This document shows, piece by piece, positions 1 to 9,643 of a stretch of DNA of 64,000 bases. Positions within the stretch are counted from its first letter, which is position 1, and each line of letters starts with the position of its first letter. Origin of the DNA: CAVQND01 sp049518415 (GTDB taxonomy: Bacteria; Verrucomicrobiota; Verrucomicrobiia; Limisphaerales; UBA8199); assembly GCA_049518415.1 (NCBI GenBank), contig JBEKRX010000011.1, positions 1-64,000 of the forward strand, read 5' to 3'. Below the pieces are notes generated by a model. That model was given only the letters and a program-made list of their open reading frames with translations, was not told where the DNA came from and searched no databases. The position numbers and the translations under genes were made by a program.

Positions 1-153
1 ATAGAGGGGGTGGAGGAAACGTTCGGCATGGCCTGGCGGTTGTTTGCCACGATGCTCGAAAGAGCAGAAACAACGGAAGCCGTCGGCCTAAACTGGGCGC
101 GCCTCCACTCCACTCGACCCCTCCCACTTCCCAGTGGAAGCATTTCAAGCTGA
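1..153 (+). CDS. Possible C-terminal end of an upstream protein (partial)
   Basis: Frame 1 is open from the window edge to a TGA at 151-153, giving about 50 residues with no recognisable motif. It could be the tail of a gene that starts outside the window. The composition is codon-like, but there is no homology I can name and the open stretch is short, so this is a weak call. Confidence 0.3.
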   Translation: MEGVEETFGMAWRLFATMLERAETTEAVGLNWARLHSTRPLPLPSGSISS

Positions 154-192
154 CATTCAACAGCCGGCGTGGTACAAAGTGCGTTGGCGATT

Positions 193-3078
193 ATGAACAC
201 CTCCAAATCTTTAAGCTTGCGGTTCGCATTCCCTCTGGCCATGGCTGCTCTCTTGGTCTGGCCGCCCCCCGCCCCGGGCCGAGCGCCGGAGGGCTCGGTG
301 CCCCGCCAACGGCTCTTGCTGGACGCAAAGTGGAAGTTCCATCTCGGCAACGAATGGGGCACCGGCGAAGACCTGGCCAAGGCCGGTTTCAGCGTTGGTC
401 CGGCCAGGCCCGATTTCAACGACGCGAGCTGGCGCACCCTCGACCTGCCGCACGACTGGGCCATCGAGTTGCCCTTCGACCGGACAGCCGACACGTCTCA
501 CGGTTTCAGGCCCGTCGGCCCCGGCTTTGCGACGAACAGCGTGGCGTGGTATCGCCGCACGTTCACGCTCCCGGAGGCAGACGCCGGCAAACGCCTGTCG
601 GTCGAGTTCGACGGCGCGTTCCGGGACTGCCGGGTGTTCCTGAATGGCTATTTCCTCGGCCATCACGAGAGCGGCTACAGCAGTTTCCGCTACGACATTA
701 CCGACGTCGCCCACTGCGGCGGCCGCAACGTCCTGTCCGTCCGGGTCGATGCCACCCAATTCGAAGGCTGGTTTTACGAAGGGGCGGGGCTCTACCGGCA
801 TGTCTGGCTGCTCAAGACCGGGCCGCTGGCGGTCGCGCCGGACGGCATCTTCGTCTATGCCAAATTCAAAGGCGCTGCGCCGGAAGGCCCGGCCGAGCTC
901 CAGGTCGAGGCGCGATTGCATAATTGCCAGGATGCCGCCGCCGACGGCACGGTCCGTTGCCAGGTGCTCGACGACTCGGGCAAGCTCGTGGCGCAGGGCA
1001 ACACGGCTGCGAAACTGGAAGCCTGGTCCCAGCAAGACGTGAAGCAAACCATCCAGCTCGACTCCTATACCCTCTGGTCGCCGGAGTCCCCGGCGCTTTA
1101 CAAGCTCGTCACGACCGTCGAGTCCGCCGGCGCCGTCGTGGACCGCACGGAGACCGCGTTCGGCGTCCGCTCGGTCGCCTTTGACGCGGACAAAGGGTTC
1201 CTGCTCAATGGCAAGCCTTACGTTTTGAAGGGCACCTGCAATCACCAGGACCACGCGGGCGTGGGGGCCGCCTTGCCAGACCGGGTCCAGTATTTCCGCA
1301 TCGCCAGACTCAAGGAGATGGGGTGCAACGCCTACCGCACCTCGCACAATCCGCCCACGGCCGAGTTGCTCGAGGCCTGCGACCGGCTGGGGATGCTGGT
1401 GATGGACGAAAGCCGGTTGCTGGGCAGCGATGCGATGAACCTGGACCGGCTGGAGGGCCTGGTGCGCCGCGACCGCAGCCACCCCAGCGTCGTGGTCTGG
1501 TCCATCGCCAACGAGGAGGGGGTGCAGACGACCCCGACGGGCGGGCGGGTGGCCCAGACCATGCAGAGCCTCATTCACCGGCTAGACCCGACCCGGCAGG
1601 CAACCATGGCCGCGAACGTCGGCAACGTCTTCGAGGGCATCAACCGCATCATCGATGTGCGCGGCTGGAATTATCACATCGGCAAAGACATGGACGATTA
1701 TCATGCCGCCCACCCGGCCGCGCCCAATGTCGGCGCCGAACAGGCCAGCACCGTCTGCACCCGCGGCATCTATGCCAACGACCGCCCGCGCGGCTATGTC
1801 AGCGCCTATGACGACAACGCCCCGCCCTGGGCGCATACCACCGAGACGTGGTGGAAATTCTTCGCCCCCCGCCCCTGGCTTTCCGGCGGCTTTGCCTGGA
1901 CCGGCTTTGATTATCGCGGCGAGCCGACGCCTTATGGCTGGCCCTGCATCAACTCGCATTTCGGCATTCTCGACACCTGCGGTTTCCCGAAAGATAATTT
2001 TTACTATTACCAGGCCTGGTGGGGCGACCGCCCCATGGCCCACCTCCTGCCGCATTGGAATTGGCCCGGCAAAGAGGGCCAGGCCATCGATGTGCGGTGC
2101 TTCAGCAACTGCGACGAGGTCGAATTGCTGCTCAACGGCCAGAGCCTCGGCAAAGCAGCCATGCCAAAAAACTCTCACCTGGCCTGGAAAGTCAACTACG
2201 CCCCCGGCACCCTCTCCGCCAAGGCCCTCAAGGCCGGGCAGGTCGTGGCCCAAGACAAGGTCGAAACCACCGGCCCGCCCGCCGCCATCAAACTCACCCC
2301 CGACCGCCCCGCCATCATGGCCGACGGTGAAGACGTCAGCATTATTACCGTGGCCGTCGCCGACGCCCAGGGCCGGGTCGTCCCGGTGGCCGGCAACCTG
2401 GTCAACCTCGAGCTGAGCGGTCCAGGCCGGATTCTGGGCGTGGGCAACGGCGACCCCAGCAGCCATGAACCCGATGTGTATATCAGCAAGCCGGGGGCCC
2501 GCTCTGTGCCGCTGGACCGTTGGCGGATGAAACAAGTGCCGGACACCAAGGACCGGCCGGAAGTGGCCACCGGGTTCAGCGAGCGGAACTGGACCCGGGT
2601 GGATGTTCGCGCTGACTTCGGCCCGCTCGAGCCCGGCCAATCCGCCGTCTTCCGCACCCACTATTCGGCGAGCGCCGCCGACCTCTCGGCCACGAACATC
2701 CTCCTCAGTTTCGGCATGATCGATGACGACGGCTGGGTTTATGTCAACGGCCACCTCGCGGGCGAGTCGCATGACTATTCCGCCGCGCCCGCTTTTGAGG
2801 TGGGCAAGTTCCTCCAAGCCGGCGACAACACGATCGCCGTGGCGGTCAAGAACAACGAAGGCCAGGGTGGCATCAATAAGGGCGTAGCCCTCGAAATCCA
2901 GGAGCCGCCCGTCCTGGCCAACTGGAAACGCAGCGTCTTCAACGGGCTGGCGCAGGTCCTCGTGCAGTCCGGCAAGGAACCGGGCGAGCTGCAGCTCCGC
3001 GCCCAGGCCGAGGGCCTGGCTCCGGCCACGCTCACTGTGCCGGCCCAGGCCTGCGCGCCGCGCCCGGCGGTGCCGTGA
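193..3078 (+). CDS. Secreted glycoside hydrolase family 2 protein (beta-galactosidase-like)
   Basis: This is an exported GH2 glycosidase of about 961 residues, likely cleaving a beta-linked sugar from plant or algal polysaccharide outside the cytoplasm. The ATG at 193 puts a basic n-region and hydrophobic segment at the N-terminus; a GTG at 169 in the same frame is less likely. The order is sugar-binding N-domain (about 45-210), immunoglobulin-like domain (215-330) and TIM barrel (330-600). The rest is a DUF4982/invasin-like C-terminal part containing a jelly-roll segment with the motif W-V-Y-V-N-G. The expected acid/base is Glu441 in the N-E-E of 'WSIANEEG'. The nucleophile is probably Glu516 in 'GAEQAS', matching the G-x-E-x-A-S of DUF4982-type GH2 enzymes. 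Substrate is not decidable from sequence. Confidence 0.9.
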   Translation: MNTSKSLSLRFAFPLAMAALLVWPPPAPGRAPEGSVPRQRLLLDAKWKFHLGNEWGTGEDLAKAGFSVGPARPDFNDASWRTLDLPHDWAIELPFDRTADTSHGFRPVGPGFATNSVAWYRRTFTLPEADAGKRLSVEFDGAFRDCRVFLNGYFLGHHESGYSSFRYDITDVAHCGGRNVLSVRVDATQFEGWFYEGAGLYRHVWLLKTGPLAVAPDGIFVYAKFKGAAPEGPAELQVEARLHNCQDAAADGTVRCQVLDDSGKLVAQGNTAAKLEAWSQQDVKQTIQLDSYTLWSPESPALYKLVTTVESAGAVVDRTETAFGVRSVAFDADKGFLLNGKPYVLKGTCNHQDHAGVGAALPDRVQYFRIARLKEMGCNAYRTSHNPPTAELLEACDRLGMLVMDESRLLGSDAMNLDRLEGLVRRDRSHPSVVVWSIANEEGVQTTPTGGRVAQTMQSLIHRLDPTRQATMAANVGNVFEGINRIIDVRGWNYHIGKDMDDYHAAHPAAPNVGAEQASTVCTRGIYANDRPRGYVSAYDDNAPPWAHTTETWWKFFAPRPWLSGGFAWTGFDYRGEPTPYGWPCINSHFGILDTCGFPKDNFYYYQAWWGDRPMAHLLPHWNWPGKEGQAIDVRCFSNCDEVELLLNGQSLGKAAMPKNSHLAWKVNYAPGTLSAKALKAGQVVAQDKVETTGPPAAIKLTPDRPAIMADGEDVSIITVAVADAQGRVVPVAGNLVNLELSGPGRILGVGNGDPSSHEPDVYISKPGARSVPLDRWRMKQVPDTKDRPEVATGFSERNWTRVDVRADFGPLEPGQSAVFRTHYSASAADLSATNILLSFGMIDDDGWVYVNGHLAGESHDYSAAPAFEVGKFLQAGDNTIAVAVKNNEGQGGINKGVALEIQEPPVLANWKRSVFNGLAQVLVQSGKEPGELQLRAQAEGLAPATLTVPAQACAPRPAVP

Positions 3079-3103
3079 CGCCTTGCGGCTGGTGGCGCAA
3101 GCT

Positions 3104-3280
3104 TTTAGGGCTCGTGCAAAAATAAATTCCGAGATCTGGCTGCTTGGGTGGAGCGTGAAGCGTGAGAGCGTGGAGCGTGGTCCCGATTCCGAAATCGGGA
3201 TTCATTGAGAATTGAGAATTGAGTATTGCTTATTGGTCATTGAGTCCGCAGTCCGAAAGTTCATTCGGCGTCATCGGCGG
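3104..3280 (-). repeat. Dispersed repeat R1, partial copy
   Basis: This intergenic stretch after the GH2 gene starts with 'gtgcaaaaataaattccga' (3110-3128) and continues through 'cagtccgaaagttcattcgg'. It matches, in inverted orientation, part of the longer elements at 7141-7412 and 9301-9583, and lies parallel to the copy at 41896-42200. It includes a short palindrome of the CCCGATT/AATCGGG type at about 3181-3200. Confidence 0.75.
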
Positions 3281-3508
3281 GCGCATTCTGACACTGCCCC
3301 CGGGGGCGGGCGGAAGCCCTCCCCCCTTCCCCCCTCCCATGCGCTCGGAGCACATGGGAGGGGGGTGCTCGGTTTTTCCACTTTTCCCAGGGCATCGGCC
3401 TGACGGCCTCAGCCCTGGGCTGGGCTCTACCGGCCCGTCGGGCCGGAAACGCCGCCCATCCACTAACACGGACAGTACATCGCTTATTTCCGCAATCAAG
3501 CACTAGCT
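3279..3508 (+). repeat. Mosaic of M1 left end and R2 hairpin element
   Basis: Positions 3279-3301 match the left terminal inverted repeat of the M1 family ('gcgcattctgacactgcc'), followed by its palindromic CCCATGCGCTC arm. The M1 right end is missing. From about 3385 a second element (R2) begins, with a CCCAGGGC...GCCCTGGG hairpin and then 'acacggacagtacatcgc' up to 3508. R2 recurs at 34655-34772 and, inverted, at 57053-57121. No gene is visible between 3079 and 3587. Confidence 0.75.
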
Positions 3509-3587
3509 TGCCTCAGTCCCAGCCAGCCTCCGGCTTGCTGCTTCATGGCCCCAGTGCGCCTCCGGCTTCGGACGTCCAAGCTCCCCA

Positions 3588-4268
3588 CTAATGGGAAAAC
3601 CACTTCAGCAGTTCCGAGGCGACTAGTTCATGGCCCTGGCGGTTGGGGTGGTTGACCTGCGACATCAAGTCCTCGAGCCGCGCCCCGCTTTGCAGCGCCT
3701 GGCGGAACCGCGCCAGGCTGTCTATCAGGCCCACCCCATTCTGCGCGGCCAGCCAGCGGACCTGGGCCGCGTGCAGATTGAGCGGGTCCTGCGGATCGTC
3801 CAGCTTGGCCCGGAGGTCAGGGGTAGGCGTCAACAACAGCACGCGGATGCCCTTGGTCCTGGCGCTGGTGATCATTTGCTGCCAGGCGGCGCGCGCGCCT
3901 TCGAGGCCCAGACCCCGATCGTTCAGCCCGTAGTCAATCGTGACCAGGTCCGGATGCAGGGCCAGCACGTCCTGTTCGAAACGTTTGGCGCCCGCCTCCG
4001 AGTTCTCACCCCCAATCGCCGTCACGATCACATTGATCACGGCGTTGGGAAACCGCTCTTTTAAACCCTTGTGCAGCAGATGCGGATAGGCGTTGAAACT
4101 ATCAACCACCGGCGTCTTGAAGTAGCCCGCCGGGACACTGTGCCCATGGCAGACAAGGTTGATCGTGCGGTTAGTGGGCCAACAGCGTGTCATTTCAGCC
4201 GCCAGCGAACTGAGGTAAGTTTCAGGACTGGCGGTTTGCCCCCCGCAGGTCCCGCCCACCAGAAGCAT
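3588..4268 (-). CDS. SGNH/GDSL-family hydrolase
   Basis: This is a predicted esterase or acetylesterase of about 226 residues in the SGNH fold. Block I is the variant G-H-S (42-44), with Ser44 as the likely nucleophile. Block III is around 'GGEN' (86-89), block V is the G-L-N-D motif at 114-117, and the C-terminal His is in 'NHPNRQGH' (206-213). The start is uncertain. ATG at 4268 lies 17 bases beyond the stop of the upstream HD-domain gene, and a hydrophobic stretch continues upstream of it, so an alternative start (TTG 4274 or an unusual codon) would complete a signal peptide. The closeness to the HD gene suggests translational coupling. Confidence 0.8.
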   Translation of the reverse strand: MLLVGGTCGGQTASPETYLSSLAAEMTRCWPTNRTINLVCHGHSVPAGYFKTPVVDSFNAYPHLLHKGLKERFPNAVINVIVTAIGGENSEAGAKRFEQDVLALHPDLVTIDYGLNDRGLGLEGARAAWQQMITSARTKGIRVLLLTPTPDLRAKLDDPQDPLNLHAAQVRWLAAQNGVGLIDSLARFRQALQSGARLEDLMSQVNHPNRQGHELVASELLKWFSH

Positions 4269-4284
4269 GGCCAATACAGCCCCG

Positions 4285-5142
4285 CTAAGCCGCGCCGGCC
4301 AAATGGCGTTTGAGGCGCTCGATGTTGGCCTGGATGCGCTCCAGGTAGTCGTTCGGGCCGGAAGGATAAGGATCGTTGAGGAAGCGGTAGAGGCCGTCGA
4401 ACTCGTTGGCCAGTTTGGCCTGCACGATCTTCTCCCAAAATAGCGGAGTTTTTCGGAGCAGGTCCGCGGCGCTGGTGAAGCTGCCGATGAACTGGGCGTG
4501 GTCGGGGGAATACTGGGCGGCTTCGGCGAATTCTTCATAAAGGACCGGGAGTTTCTCGATATAGTCATCCGCGGCCATTTGCCCGAGCAGGTCAGCGGTG
4601 CCCAGGGCGCAGCCGAGGATTCGCTCCAGTTGGCTCTGGAAGGCAATCGCGTTGAGGTTCGCGTTCACGCCGGTGCAAGAGATCATGTTTTGGACGGCTA
4701 GGATGTCCGCCGGGCTGAAGTCTTTCTCGGCCAGGAGCAGGGCGGCGAAATCGGCGCTGCGCTCCACGTGCATGATCGTGTACTTCGCGCCGGTGCCCTG
4801 AGTGTCGTCCCGCTTCTTGAGATACCCGGTGTCGTGGAGCAGAATCGCCAGCAAACCCAGCTCAAACAGGCGTGGCGTCAAGCGCGGCTCCGCGGCGGCG
4901 AAATGGCGCGCCCGGAGCAACCGCGCCATGCAGAGCGTGCCTTGGAGGGTGTGCTCGAAATCGTGGTAGCGCGCGTCCACCGCCTGGTAACCGGGGTGGT
5001 GGCCGGTGAAGCACTCCATGGCCCAGCCGAAGACCCGGGGCACGAAAAACCGGTCGCCCCCGGCAAACATCGCCAGATAGGCGGTTTGGACTTCCTGTTC
5101 CACCGCCACAGGGTCTTTGGTAGCGACAGACCGATACATCAC
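4285..5142 (-). CDS. HD-domain protein (metal-dependent phosphohydrolase family)
   Basis: This is a cytoplasmic protein of 285 residues with an HD domain. A first His-containing helix 'YHDFEHT' lies at 59-65 and the H-D doublet is in 'LLHDTGY' (His103-Asp104), the metal-binding pattern of HD phosphohydrolases and cyclic-nucleotide phosphodiesterase relatives. The later helices do not identify a substrate. It is the promoter-proximal gene of a two-gene minus-strand unit with the SGNH hydrolase. A signalling or nucleotide-hydrolysis role is inferred from the fold only. Confidence 0.85.
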   Translation of the reverse strand: MMYRSVATKDPVAVEQEVQTAYLAMFAGGDRFFVPRVFGWAMECFTGHHPGYQAVDARYHDFEHTLQGTLCMARLLRARHFAAAEPRLTPRLFELGLLAILLHDTGYLKKRDDTQGTGAKYTIMHVERSADFAALLLAEKDFSPADILAVQNMISCTGVNANLNAIAFQSQLERILGCALGTADLLGQMAADDYIEKLPVLYEEFAEAAQYSPDHAQFIGSFTSAADLLRKTPLFWEKIVQAKLANEFDGLYRFLNDPYPSGPNDYLERIQANIERLKRHLAGAA

Positions 5143-5235
5143 TGATACGATAGCAGAAAATGACGAGGATGCACCTCTTTTTGGGCGCAGGCGGGCTGGA
5201 AACAGGACGGAGCCGCGAAGAGTTGCATGGTTAGA

Positions 5236-5295
5236 GGGTTAAATGGTTTAAATAAGTCAAATAAGTTGAATGAGTTGAATGAGTTGAATGAGTTG
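5236..5295. repeat. AT-rich nonamer tandem repeat (family A)
   Basis: About seven degenerate 9-base units of the form gttaaataa / gttgaatga run in tandem upstream of the HD gene. The same family is at 14266-14324, 20209-20250 (inside the sulfatase reading frame) and 26443-26480. Nothing else is visible between 5143 and 5440. Confidence 0.8.
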
Positions 5296-5440
5296 CCGGG
5301 CCGGCTAAAAGTATTCCGACGCGATGGCCATAGTCAATAGCCAATAAAGAATCGAGCTGCGCCCAAACGCTGCTCCGCCGCTGTTTTTTGATTGGCTTTG
5401 GCGGCGGAATGCTCTTTCCTGGCCGGGCAGTACAGAGCGC

Positions 5441-7045
5441 ATGAAGACAAATCGCCGTTTTTCCCCCCTCTTGTTGAGCGTCGCCTTGTTTTGCCCGGCG
5501 TGGCCCCTGCCGGTTTCCGCCCAGCCGGCCGCCTCAGCCCCGGACCTGTGGGCGCTGGCCAAAGCGCGCGCCCCGGCACACCGGTTTTCGACCTTGTTTT
5601 GCGCCCAAGACGTCCGCAATTACCTGTCCAGCGAAGAGGGCCTGCGCAACGCCCTCGACTGGTGCAAACGGACCGGCGTGACGAAGGTTTACGTCGAGAG
5701 TTTTCGCGACGGCTACCGCGCCGAGCGGGCGGCGCTCGCCAACGCCAAGCAGCGGTTTCTCACCGAGGGTTTCGAGGTCTCCGGCTGCGTCACCACGACC
5801 AGGGTTGGCAAGCCTTCCACCGGCTGGAAGGACGTCGGCTCCTGTTATACGGACGGGCCCACGCAAACGAACGTGCAGGCCATCTTCGAGTACGCCGCCA
5901 GCCTGTTTGACGAAATCATGATCGATGACTTTTGGTTCGAGGAGTGCGCCTGCCCGGAATGCGACCGCGCCCGCCGCGCCAGGACCGTCACCATCGGTGA
6001 CCGCTCCTACCCGGTCAGCGGCGACCGCTGGGAAGACTACCGCGGCGAGTTGATGGCGCGGTTGTCGCGCGATTGCCTGCTCGGGCCGGCCAAACGGGTC
6101 AATCCCAAGGCCCGGCTGATCATCAAGTACCCGCAGTGGTACGACAACTTCCACGAGCGCGGCTACGACGTCGCGCGCGAGACGGCCCTCTTCGACCGCA
6201 TCTGGGTCGGCACGGAGACGCGGGACTACCTCGACCCGTGCTGGGGCGGCACCCCGCCATACGAGGGCTATTTTATTATGCGTTGGCTGGGCGGCATCGG
6301 CGGCGCCAAGTGCGGCGGCGGCTGGTTCGATTCCTTCGGCACCACCGAGCGCACGTATATCGAGCAGGCGCGCCAGACGGTCCTGGGCGGCGCGGGCGAG
6401 TCCATGCTCTTTTCCTACGGTTCGCTGCAACGAGGGACGGGCCCCAAAGACATCCTCGCCTTGCGGACCAATGTGCCCGAGTTGCTGGCGGTGGCGGAGC
6501 AAGTGCGCCGGCGCCGCCCGCTCGGCCTGGCCGCTTACAAACCGCCCAACAGCCATCCGGCAGACGAAAAGTGCGTCTTCGATTTCGTCGGCATGATGGG
6601 CTTGCCGCTGGTGCCCGGCCATGAGTTTCCCGCCAACGCGCCCGCCGCGTTCTTTTCCGTCCATGCGCTCAAAGACCCGCAGTTCGCGACCAAACTGGAC
6701 GCCTTCATCAAGGCCGGCAAGCCGGTCCTGCTCACCGACGGGCTGGCCCAGGTCCTGACCAATCAGAATCAAATCAAGCTCGATGCGCCCAATGTCCGGC
6801 TCCTGCCAGTGAATCACGACCCCAAATCCCTGCTCCAGCTTGGCCAAAAGGAATTGGACGGCATCCGCGAGCCTTTATTGCGCCCGCTCAAGGTGGCCTT
6901 TCGCGCCCCAAACCGCGTGGGGCTTTACCTGTTCGAGGACGGAAGCTGGGTGGTGGAGAACTTCAATGACGAACCGCAGAATGTGGAGCTGAATGGCAAC
7001 CCGACAGCCGTAGCGGCGCGGGGCTGGTGCTATCAGTGGAAGTAG
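5441..7045 (+). CDS. Secreted TIM-barrel-like protein of unknown function
   Basis: The product is 534 residues with a clear signal peptide ending near 'VSAQ' (residues 1-28). The body resembles glycosidase-like barrels. A 'DEIMIDDFWFEECACPEC' stretch sits at about 152-169, with adjacent acidic residues at a strand end and a Cys-x-x-Cys typical of proteins related to GH families of unknown substrate. A C-terminal beta-rich segment ends 'GWCYQWK'. It sits between GH2 and DUF4838 genes, which supports a role in saccharide breakdown. I cannot assign a family or catalytic residues with certainty. Confidence 0.85.
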   Translation: MKTNRRFSPLLLSVALFCPAWPLPVSAQPAASAPDLWALAKARAPAHRFSTLFCAQDVRNYLSSEEGLRNALDWCKRTGVTKVYVESFRDGYRAERAALANAKQRFLTEGFEVSGCVTTTRVGKPSTGWKDVGSCYTDGPTQTNVQAIFEYAASLFDEIMIDDFWFEECACPECDRARRARTVTIGDRSYPVSGDRWEDYRGELMARLSRDCLLGPAKRVNPKARLIIKYPQWYDNFHERGYDVARETALFDRIWVGTETRDYLDPCWGGTPPYEGYFIMRWLGGIGGAKCGGGWFDSFGTTERTYIEQARQTVLGGAGESMLFSYGSLQRGTGPKDILALRTNVPELLAVAEQVRRRRPLGLAAYKPPNSHPADEKCVFDFVGMMGLPLVPGHEFPANAPAAFFSVHALKDPQFATKLDAFIKAGKPVLLTDGLAQVLTNQNQIKLDAPNVRLLPVNHDPKSLLQLGQKELDGIREPLLRPLKVAFRAPNRVGLYLFEDGSWVVENFNDEPQNVELNGNPTAVAARGWCYQWK

Positions 7046-7140
7046 CCGTGGTTCGGGCTTTCAGCCCGCCGCAGCGCCGGCGGCTGGGGTCGCGGCGCGC
7101 TGCCCCGCCCTGGCATGGCGGCCCCTTTCAGCCGCCCTCC

Positions 7141-7412
7141 GTAGAGTTCTTGACGGGCAAGACTCGTTGTAATCAGGTCGAGTTTCGCTGCGATTGCAAT
7201 CCCGATTCGGAATCGGGACTTTCAGGTGAATTGTGAATTGAGGATTGAAAATCGATCGTTGGTCATTGAAGCATGCCCGCCGATGACGCCGAATGAACTT
7301 TCGGACTGCGGACTCAATGACCAATAAGCAATACTCAATTCTCAATGAATCCCGATTCCGAATCCCGATTCCGAATCGGGATTCCAGAGGTGGTCTGAGA
7401 CGCAGCCTCGCT
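7141..7412 (+). repeat. Dispersed repeat R1, full-length copy
   Basis: This element of about 270 bases begins 'gttcttgacgggcaagactc' 100 bases after the preceding stop codon and ends near 'gcagcctcgctaa'. It contains AATT-rich direct motifs (gaattgaggattg) and several CCCGATTC/GAATCGGG palindromes. A close copy lies at 9301-9583 and an inverted one at 41896-42200, each just downstream of a stop codon. The interval 7046-7479 holds no gene. Confidence 0.85.
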
Positions 7413-7479
7413 AAGCTTGGTGGGCCGTCTCATACATTTTCCGTTTTGACAGCCCGCCCCAGCCTGCTAAGGTGCGCTC

Positions 7480-9276
7480 ATGTTCTCAGCTTCTCATGCA
7501 GTTCCTCACGGGGCCCAAAGCCGGCGCGCCGCCGCCATTTTAGCCGGCACCCTCCTGGCCGTCCTGGGCCTGGAGGCCAAGGCGGCTCTGACCCTGGCCG
7601 CCGAAGGCCAGAGCAGCTACCGCATCGTCATCCCGGCCAAGCCCATCCCCTCCGAACGCTACGCCGCCGAGGAACTGCAACGCTACCTGGATAAAATCAG
7701 CGGCGCCAAACTCCCGATCATCACCGACGCCGAGCCTGCCGGCCCGCGGGAGATCCTCCTGGGCGACAACGCCCGGCTGCGGCAGCGACGGCCCGTCCTG
7801 GATTTCAAGAAATTGGGCGAGGACGGCTTCACGCTGCGCACGGCCGGCCAGCGGCTCATCATCGCCGGCGGCAAACCGCGCGGCACCCTCTACGGCGTCT
7901 ATGCCTTGCTGGAGGAAAGGCTCGGCGTCCGGTGGTTCGCCCCGGATTTGGAGGTGGCGCCCCGAACCAATCGCCTTGTGCTCGCTGCGCTCAACCAGAC
8001 GCAAGTGCCCGCCCTCGAATACCGCGAGGTCTTCTGGACGGAGATGCTGCGGGATGCGGATTTTGCCGCCCGGCTCCGGCTCAATGGCAACCACTACAAA
8101 CTGACCGACAAGCACGGCGGCCGATTCGCGGTCTATTTCCAGTTCGTCCACAGTCTCGACAGCCTGGTGCCGCAGGAGCTTTTCAAAGACCATCCGGAGT
8201 ATTTCCCGCTCATCAACGGCCAGCGCAAGAGCGGCTATGTGCAGCGCTGTTTGTCCCAGCCCGAGGTCCTCAAGCTCGCCATTACCCGCGTGCGCCAATG
8301 GATTAAGGAGCACCCCGAGGCGAACATCATCAGCGTTTCCCAAAACGACACCGCCAACTGGTGCCAATGCGACCAGTGCAAGGCCCTCGACGACCAGGAA
8401 GGCAGCCCCGCCGCCTCGCTGCTGCGCTTCGTCAATGCCGTGGCCGAGGACATCGAGCACGATTACCCAAATGTGCGCATCGATACCCTCGCTTACCAGT
8501 ACACCCGCAAACCGCCCAAGACCCTCCGTCCTCGCCACAACGTCATCGTCCGCCTTTGCTCGATTGAATGCTGCTTCGCGCACCCGCTGGCCACCTGCGC
8601 CTCGGAGGAGAACCGCCGGTTCCGCGACGACATCATCGCCTGGCAGCCGGTCGCCCCGTTGCTTTATGTCTGGGATTACACGCCGAATTTCGCCCATTAC
8701 CAGCAGCCGTTTCCCAACTTCGACGTCTTGCAGCCCAATGTCCGCTTCTTCGTCCAGCACGGCGTCAAGGGCTTGTTCGAGCAAGGCAACTACTCCCCCG
8801 GCGGTGCCGGCGAGATGGAACCACTCCGCGCCTACCTCCTGGCCAAGCTGCTCTGGAACCCCGAGCTGGACGTGCAGAAGCTCACCGATGAATTCCTCAA
8901 CGCTTACTACGGCAAAGCCGCCCCGGACCTGCGGGCCTACCTGGAATTGCTCCAAAGCCAGGTGCGCGACGGCAAGACCCACGCGCACATCTACGACGGC
9001 CCCAAGGCGGCCTATTTGAATGCCAGTTTCCTCGAGGCCGCCGGGAAACTGCTCGATGCAGCGGAGCAGTTGGCCGAGAACGACCAGGTGCGTTTGCGCG
9101 TGCAGGTCGCGCGCCTGCCGCTCTGGTATGTGCAACTGGCCGCCAACCACGCCCAGGGCCAGGCCCGTGCCGACCTGCTCCAGCGCTTCCTCCAGACCGC
9201 CCGCAAGGCCGGCATCAGCCACATCAGCGAGGGCCAAGCCCTGGACGATTGGGCCAAGGCGATGAGCGCGAAGTGA
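7480..9276 (+). CDS. DUF4838 domain secreted protein (alpha-glucuronidase-like N-domain)
   Basis: The product is 598 residues, exported by an N-terminal hydrophobic segment (about 18-36). It has the DUF4838 architecture. An N-terminal glucuronidase-type beta domain ('YAAEELQRYLDKISG', about 61-75) contains the 'RGTLYGVYALLEERLGVRWFAPD' signature at 130-152. A TIM-barrel-like part follows with 'VSQNDTANWCQCDQC' (about 287-301) and 'LFEQGNYSPGG'. Family members occur in polysaccharide-utilisation loci of Bacteroidota and Verrucomicrobiota, but activity is not well established. Repeats flank both ends. Confidence 0.9.
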   Translation: MFSASHAVPHGAQSRRAAAILAGTLLAVLGLEAKAALTLAAEGQSSYRIVIPAKPIPSERYAAEELQRYLDKISGAKLPIITDAEPAGPREILLGDNARLRQRRPVLDFKKLGEDGFTLRTAGQRLIIAGGKPRGTLYGVYALLEERLGVRWFAPDLEVAPRTNRLVLAALNQTQVPALEYREVFWTEMLRDADFAARLRLNGNHYKLTDKHGGRFAVYFQFVHSLDSLVPQELFKDHPEYFPLINGQRKSGYVQRCLSQPEVLKLAITRVRQWIKEHPEANIISVSQNDTANWCQCDQCKALDDQEGSPAASLLRFVNAVAEDIEHDYPNVRIDTLAYQYTRKPPKTLRPRHNVIVRLCSIECCFAHPLATCASEENRRFRDDIIAWQPVAPLLYVWDYTPNFAHYQQPFPNFDVLQPNVRFFVQHGVKGLFEQGNYSPGGAGEMEPLRAYLLAKLLWNPELDVQKLTDEFLNAYYGKAAPDLRAYLELLQSQVRDGKTHAHIYDGPKAAYLNASFLEAAGKLLDAAEQLAENDQVRLRVQVARLPLWYVQLAANHAQGQARADLLQRFLQTARKAGISHISEGQALDDWAKAMSAK

Positions 9277-9300
9277 GCCCGAGGCAGCGGCCCCGAGGCC

Positions 9301-9583
9301 GTGGAGTTCTTGACCGGCAAGACTCGTTGTCATCAGGTCAAGTTTCGCTGTGATTGCAGAAGTGCGCTGAGCCAGCGCTTCTTTTAGGTGAATTGAGAAT
9401 TGAGGATTGAAAAACGATCGTTGGTTATTGAAGAATGCCCGCGGATGACGCCGAATAAACTTTCGGACTTCGGATTCAATAACCAATAAGCAATACTCAA
9501 TGCTCAATGCTCAATGAATCCCGATCCCGAATCCCGATTCCGAATCGGGATTCCAGAAATGGTCTGAGGCGGAGCCTCGCTAA
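9301..9583 (+). repeat. Dispersed repeat R1, full-length copy
   Basis: This is a second full R1 copy, starting 24 bases after the DUF4838 stop codon. It shares the ends and most of the interior with 7141-7412 but has a different central hairpin (agtgcgctgagccagcgctt, also present in the 41896-42200 copy). The gene-free interval 9277-9643 consists mostly of this element. Confidence 0.85.
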
Positions 9584-9643
9584 ATCCATAATACGCTGCT
9601 GGCCGACTGAACTCCTCCTCCGCTTCTTGAAGAACAATTAAAG

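Noticed and set aside
211..1578. Long minus-strand open frame (455 codons) opposite the GH2 gene
   Set aside because: It is a shadow of a GC-rich coding sequence; composition is Arg/Gly/Ala-rich with no domain, while the plus strand has a complete GH2 enzyme. The same applies to the other long antisense frames opposite mgtA, pheA, argG, the helicase and the sulfatase.
3212..3506. Several short open frames in both strands
   Set aside because: They lie entirely within R1, M1 and R2 repeat DNA and recur wherever those repeats occur.
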